Shown here: positions 61,440 to 64,000 of the stretch, in pieces
How positions within the stretch are numbered: position 1 is the first letter of the stretch
Layout: each line of letters opens with the position of its first letter
Source of the DNA: Ascochyta rabiei
Taxonomy: Eukaryota; Ascomycota; Dothideomycetes; Pleosporales; Didymellaceae
Direction: 5' to 3'
NCBI RefSeq assembly: GCF_004011695.2
Contig: NC_082414.1
Coordinates: forward strand, 310,001 to 374,000
DNA length: 64,000 nt
Notes under the pieces: generated by a model
Databases searched by the model: none
Seen by the model: only the letters and a program-made list of their open reading frames with translations
Told to the model about the DNA's origin: nothing
Translations under genes and position numbers: made by a program

Positions 61440-64000
61440 TTAAGCATAAGCTAACCTCTCCTGGGTCCATCCGGGCCTGAGGTACTCCGAGTCGAATCTC
61501 GATTCCCAACTGCTCTCGATAGCGTATTCCTGGACTATCTTGACATCAACCTTCGCTCCGTCCTCAGACTGCGACCACACAGACAGACCAATGACGTTGT
61601 CGCCAGCGTAGTTGAGGACACCAGCCGGAACCGGGAACTTGACCTCATTACCGACCCAAGGGTTGAAGCGCGCGTACTGGTATCCGTTGACAAAGAGATG
61701 GACGCGGACCTGCTTCGAAGCTGGGGCGTTCAGAACGAAAGCGAAAGAAGCATCGACTTTGGCGGGGATGTCAAGCGGGACAATGGTGCGGTAGAAGTTG
61801 ATAGTCGCGCCGTTGAAGCCAGCGGATGGGGAGCTGGAGTTCCACTTGGAGTCGTCAAAGCCAGGAAGGTGCCAGCCGAGACGCTCGGCAGTAAGACCAC
61901 CCTCGGCCAGAGGGCCGCGGATGGGGTCAAGCTGGACCTTCTCACCACCAGCCTCACCAGCAATCTTCCACTTGGTGAAGTTAGCGCCGCCTTGCAGGCT
62001 AGCTCCAAGGATACCGCGGGGGTCGGTAGCGCCACCACGCAGATCGTGACCACTGTTGTCTTGGGCGATGAGCAAGACGTTCGTGCCATTGGTGTTCAGA
62101 GTCGCATTGTTGAAGGAGAGAGTCTGGTTGCCCTGGCCAACGGTCGAGTTACCATACCAGGAGCCGATGAATTCGCCGTTGAGCCAAGCAGTCCAACCAA
62201 AAGCAAGACCACCCTGGAGGGCAAGGTTCACGCCTGTAGCCGCGCCTTCAAAGTATCCACGGAAGAGGTGGAAGCTGTTGTGGAAACCATACTCATCGAC
62301 GTACAGGACGGGGAGTGTGGCAGGCTTCGTTGGGTTGGGAGTGGTGACGTGGTTAGCTTCAACCCAAGCAGCGCCGGAATCATTGTAACTGGGCAGCTTT
62401 TCAGGCAAGCCGTCGGCAACCTTCCAGTCATCCAGCTCGGGAAGCTTGATAGAACCGCTGAAGGCCTTGACACTAGCTTTCAGACTGCCGTGGGCGGTGC
62501 GGTGTGTCTTCAGCTCCTGGCCGTTCCATGAGAGCTTCTTAAAGCTCTTAGAAGCGAAGACCTCGACATCAGTAGAGTTGAGGATGTCACCCTTGAGAGC
62601 CAAGATACCATTCTCGCTAGCGACGTGACGGACAAGGTAGGGACCCTGGACGAGGATGGACTGATCGACGGGCGCAAAAGGATCCTTGGAAAGGTTGGGT
62701 GCCCAGAACAAGTAACCAGTGGGCTTGTCGACAACAACAACCTTGACACCGTTGTTGAACTCGTAGACACTCTGGCCAGACACTGAAGGAACGTTGACCA
62801 AGACACCAAAGCTGTCAGCCTTGACGGTGGCGTTGGCGGCCTTTCCGTTCTGAGCAATAGAGCCCTTCTTAGCGCCCTTGACATGGAACTCAGCAGGTTC
62901 ACCAGCGCCAGTCCAGAGGACTACAACAGGTTTGCCATCAACCACCGAGTAGGTAAGGACCTCAGCAGTCGAGTAGGTAAGTGTGTTGTTGCCAATGGCG
63001 AAATCGGTAACGATGATCTTGGATTGATGACCGTTCAGGACAATGGAGCCAGTCTGAGGAACAGTCAGGTTACCGATGGAAGTGCTGACGCGGAGCTTGA
63101 ACTCCTCTCTGGTGCCAGAAGGTGAGTAGTCGTGAACGGTGACGTAGAACGCACCGTTGGTCTCCGGGTTACGAAGCTCGCTGGCCTTGACAGCGGAGTT
63201 AGTAGTGTAGCTGCTGGAGTTGCCGATGCGATCAGTGACTGTCAGATCCTCCGCAATACGAGTGAACATAGCCAGGTTCTTGGTCTCGTAGTACTTGCTG
63301 TCGATCTTGCGGTTCTCGCTGATAGGAGAACTGTAATCGTACGAAGTAGCCACTACAGGACACGCCAACGCGCCCCAATTCGTGCCACCAAACATCATGT
63401 AGAGCGACAAAGCAGTCGAGCGCTGCGATATCAGATTACGGTAGAATAAGTTCGCAAAGTCCGCACCAATGTCACCAGGGCAGCCGCCCTCAGGTCCGCC
63501 CCAGGGGTTGTAGCTACCACCTTGGAACTCAGGGAAGAAGCTGGGCTGTGTAGGCGAAACCTCGAGGAAGTGATCGTAATAGTTGATAGTTTGGTAAGCA
63601 ACATATTCGCCGTTAGTACCAGTGCACTCATCCAAGTTGCAAGACCAGCAAGACGGATAGCTGTCAAGACCAGCGACATCAACATTTCCCAGAGCACCAG
63701 GAGCGTAGTCCTTCGACCAACTCTTGGTGTTCAAGTTGGGGTCGTTGTGAATGAGAGGGACATCGATGTCGTTGGCACGAGCTGACTTCTCGAGAGCGTC
63801 CATGTAACGTCCAGATGGCAGATCCGGAATCTTTTTGGACCTGTCCTTCCATTGCTGGCCGTACTCGTTCTCAATCTGGTAAACAAGGTTGTTACCGCCC
63901 TTCGTTACACCGTGTTCAGCGGCACGCTTGGAGAATTCAGAGAAGTAGGGATCCAGAGCTGCAAGGTAGCGGGGATCGTCGTCACGAAGTTTGCCATAAG
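61440..64000 (-). CDS. lacA: Secreted beta-galactosidase, glycoside hydrolase family 35 (5' end beyond window)
   Basis: The frame runs in from the right edge (base 64000) to TAA at 61442-61440, about 853 codons, with no intron in the visible part. The ATG at 63803 is internal, since family sequence continues upstream. The catalytic acid/base lies in QIENEYGQQW (about 63865-63890) and the nucleophile Glu in FFPEFQGGSYNPWGG (about 63500-63540). GGTNWGALACPVVATSYDY follows. The later part is the multi-domain fungal LacA architecture: an all-beta domain with VHDYSPSGTREEFKL and two jelly-roll domains ending near YLRPGWTQERLAYA. These enzymes release terminal beta-1,4-galactose from lactose, pectin side chains and galactans, usually outside the cell. 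Signal peptide and first about 150 residues are not in the window. Confidence 0.95.
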   Translation of the reverse strand, partial: YGKLRDDDPRYLAALDPYFSEFSKRAAEHGVTKGGNNLVYQIENEYGQQWKDRSKKIPDLPSGRYMDALEKSARANDIDVPLIHNDPNLNTKSWSKDYAPGALGNVDVAGLDSYPSCWSCNLDECTGTNGEYVAYQTINYYDHFLEVSPTQPSFFPEFQGGSYNPWGGPEGGCPGDIGADFANLFYRNLISQRSTALSLYMMFGGTNWGALACPVVATSYDYSSPISENRKIDSKYYETKNLAMFTRIAEDLTVTDRIGNSSSYTTNSAVKASELRNPETNGAFYVTVHDYSPSGTREEFKLRVSTSIGNLTVPQTGSIVLNGHQSKIIVTDFAIGNNTLTYSTAEVLTYSVVDGKPVVVLWTGAGEPAEFHVKGAKKGSIAQNGKAANATVKADSFGVLVNVPSVSGQSVYEFNNGVKVVVVDKPTGYLFWAPNLSKDPFAPVDQSILVQGPYLVRHVASENGILALKGDILNSTDVEVFASKSFKKLSWNGQELKTHRTAHGSLKASVKAFSGSIKLPELDDWKVADGLPEKLPSYNDSGAAWVEANHVTTPNPTKPATLPVLYVDEYGFHNSFHLFRGYFEGAATGVNLALQGGLAFGWTAWLNGEFIGSWYGNSTVGQGNQTLSFNNATLNTNGTNVLLIAQDNSGHDLRGGATDPRGILGASLQGGANFTKWKIAGEAGGEKVQLDPIRGPLAEGGLTAERLGWHLPGFDDSKWNSSSPSAGFNGATINFYRTIVPLDIPAKVDASFAFVLNAPASKQVRVHLFVNGYQYARFNPWVGNEVKFPVPAGVLNYAGDNVIGLSVWSQSEDGAKVDVKIVQEYAIESSWESRFDSEYLRPGWTQERLAYA

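Noticed and set aside
1..64000. tRNA, rRNA and CRISPR features
   Set aside because: I looked for B-box-like GGTTCGANTCC on both strands and for regular spaced repeats and saw none convincing; CRISPR arrays are not expected in a fungus. A covariance-model scan could still find a tRNA I missed.
60315..64000. Secondary-metabolite gene cluster around the chloroperoxidase
   Set aside because: Neighbours are a decayed propeller gene and a beta-galactosidase; no polyketide/peptide synthase, transporter or pathway regulator lies in the window.

Overview
The window is chromosomal DNA of a filamentous ascomycete (Pezizomycotina). The main evidence is many short introns of about 46 to 60 bp with GTRNGT-type donors and CTAAC/CTGAC-like branch sites, plus compact gene spacing in both orientations. 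Families typical of these fungi are present: a GH76 mannanase, a HSP9/12 stress protein, a calcipressin, a Mus7/MMS22 protein, a chloroperoxidase-type heme peroxidase and a GH35 beta-galactosidase. An AT-rich, stop-dense island at about 30.25-33.29 kb looks like a repeat destroyed by RIP, which fits a dothideomycete-like genome, but the class is inference.

Layout. 0-3.3 kb: 3' end of an unrecognised Cys-pair protein, a diverged 160-bp duplication and a hexamer microsatellite. 3.3-9.7 kb: GH76 enzyme, HSP12-like protein, WBP11-like splicing factor, and a basic nuclear protein sharing a 187-bp divergent promoter. 9.7-10.9 kb: minisatellites. 10.9-13.7 kb: divergent pair MGE1 (GrpE) and a PrpF-family isomerase with unusual extra segments. 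16.2-20.6 kb: PRPP synthetase (five exons) and a Ser/Pro-rich coiled-coil protein. 20.6-25.2 kb: no recognisable gene. 25.2-29.8 kb: mitochondrial PheRS, a dicarboxylate carrier containing a 5-nt micro-exon, and calcipressin. 30.2-33.3 kb: RIP-like island. 34.5-49.2 kb: dense housekeeping block with RPB3, RPS6, an AMA1-type APC/C activator with a non-canonical splice donor, BET4, a small single-span protein and intron-less MMS22. 49.4-64 kb: accessory-looking stretch with a decayed gene, a MARVEL-domain protein, NFU1, two poorly characterised genes, a decayed secreted PD40 beta-propeller gene, a chloroperoxidase and the 3' part of a GH35 beta-galactosidase running off the right edge.

There is no operon or biosynthetic cluster. 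Several genes serve mitochondria (MGE1, PheRS, DIC1, NFU1, perhaps the 129-aa protein), but as independent units. The most unusual signals concern gene structure and decay: an AT-AG (or mutated) donor in AMA1, a 5-nt exon in the carrier gene, a 9-nt first exon in BET4, a GC-AG intron inside a decaying gene, two pseudogenes, and the AT-rich island. I did not find a new multi-gene system. Exon boundaries were read by eye from splice signals and reading-frame continuity; no transcript or database search was available.
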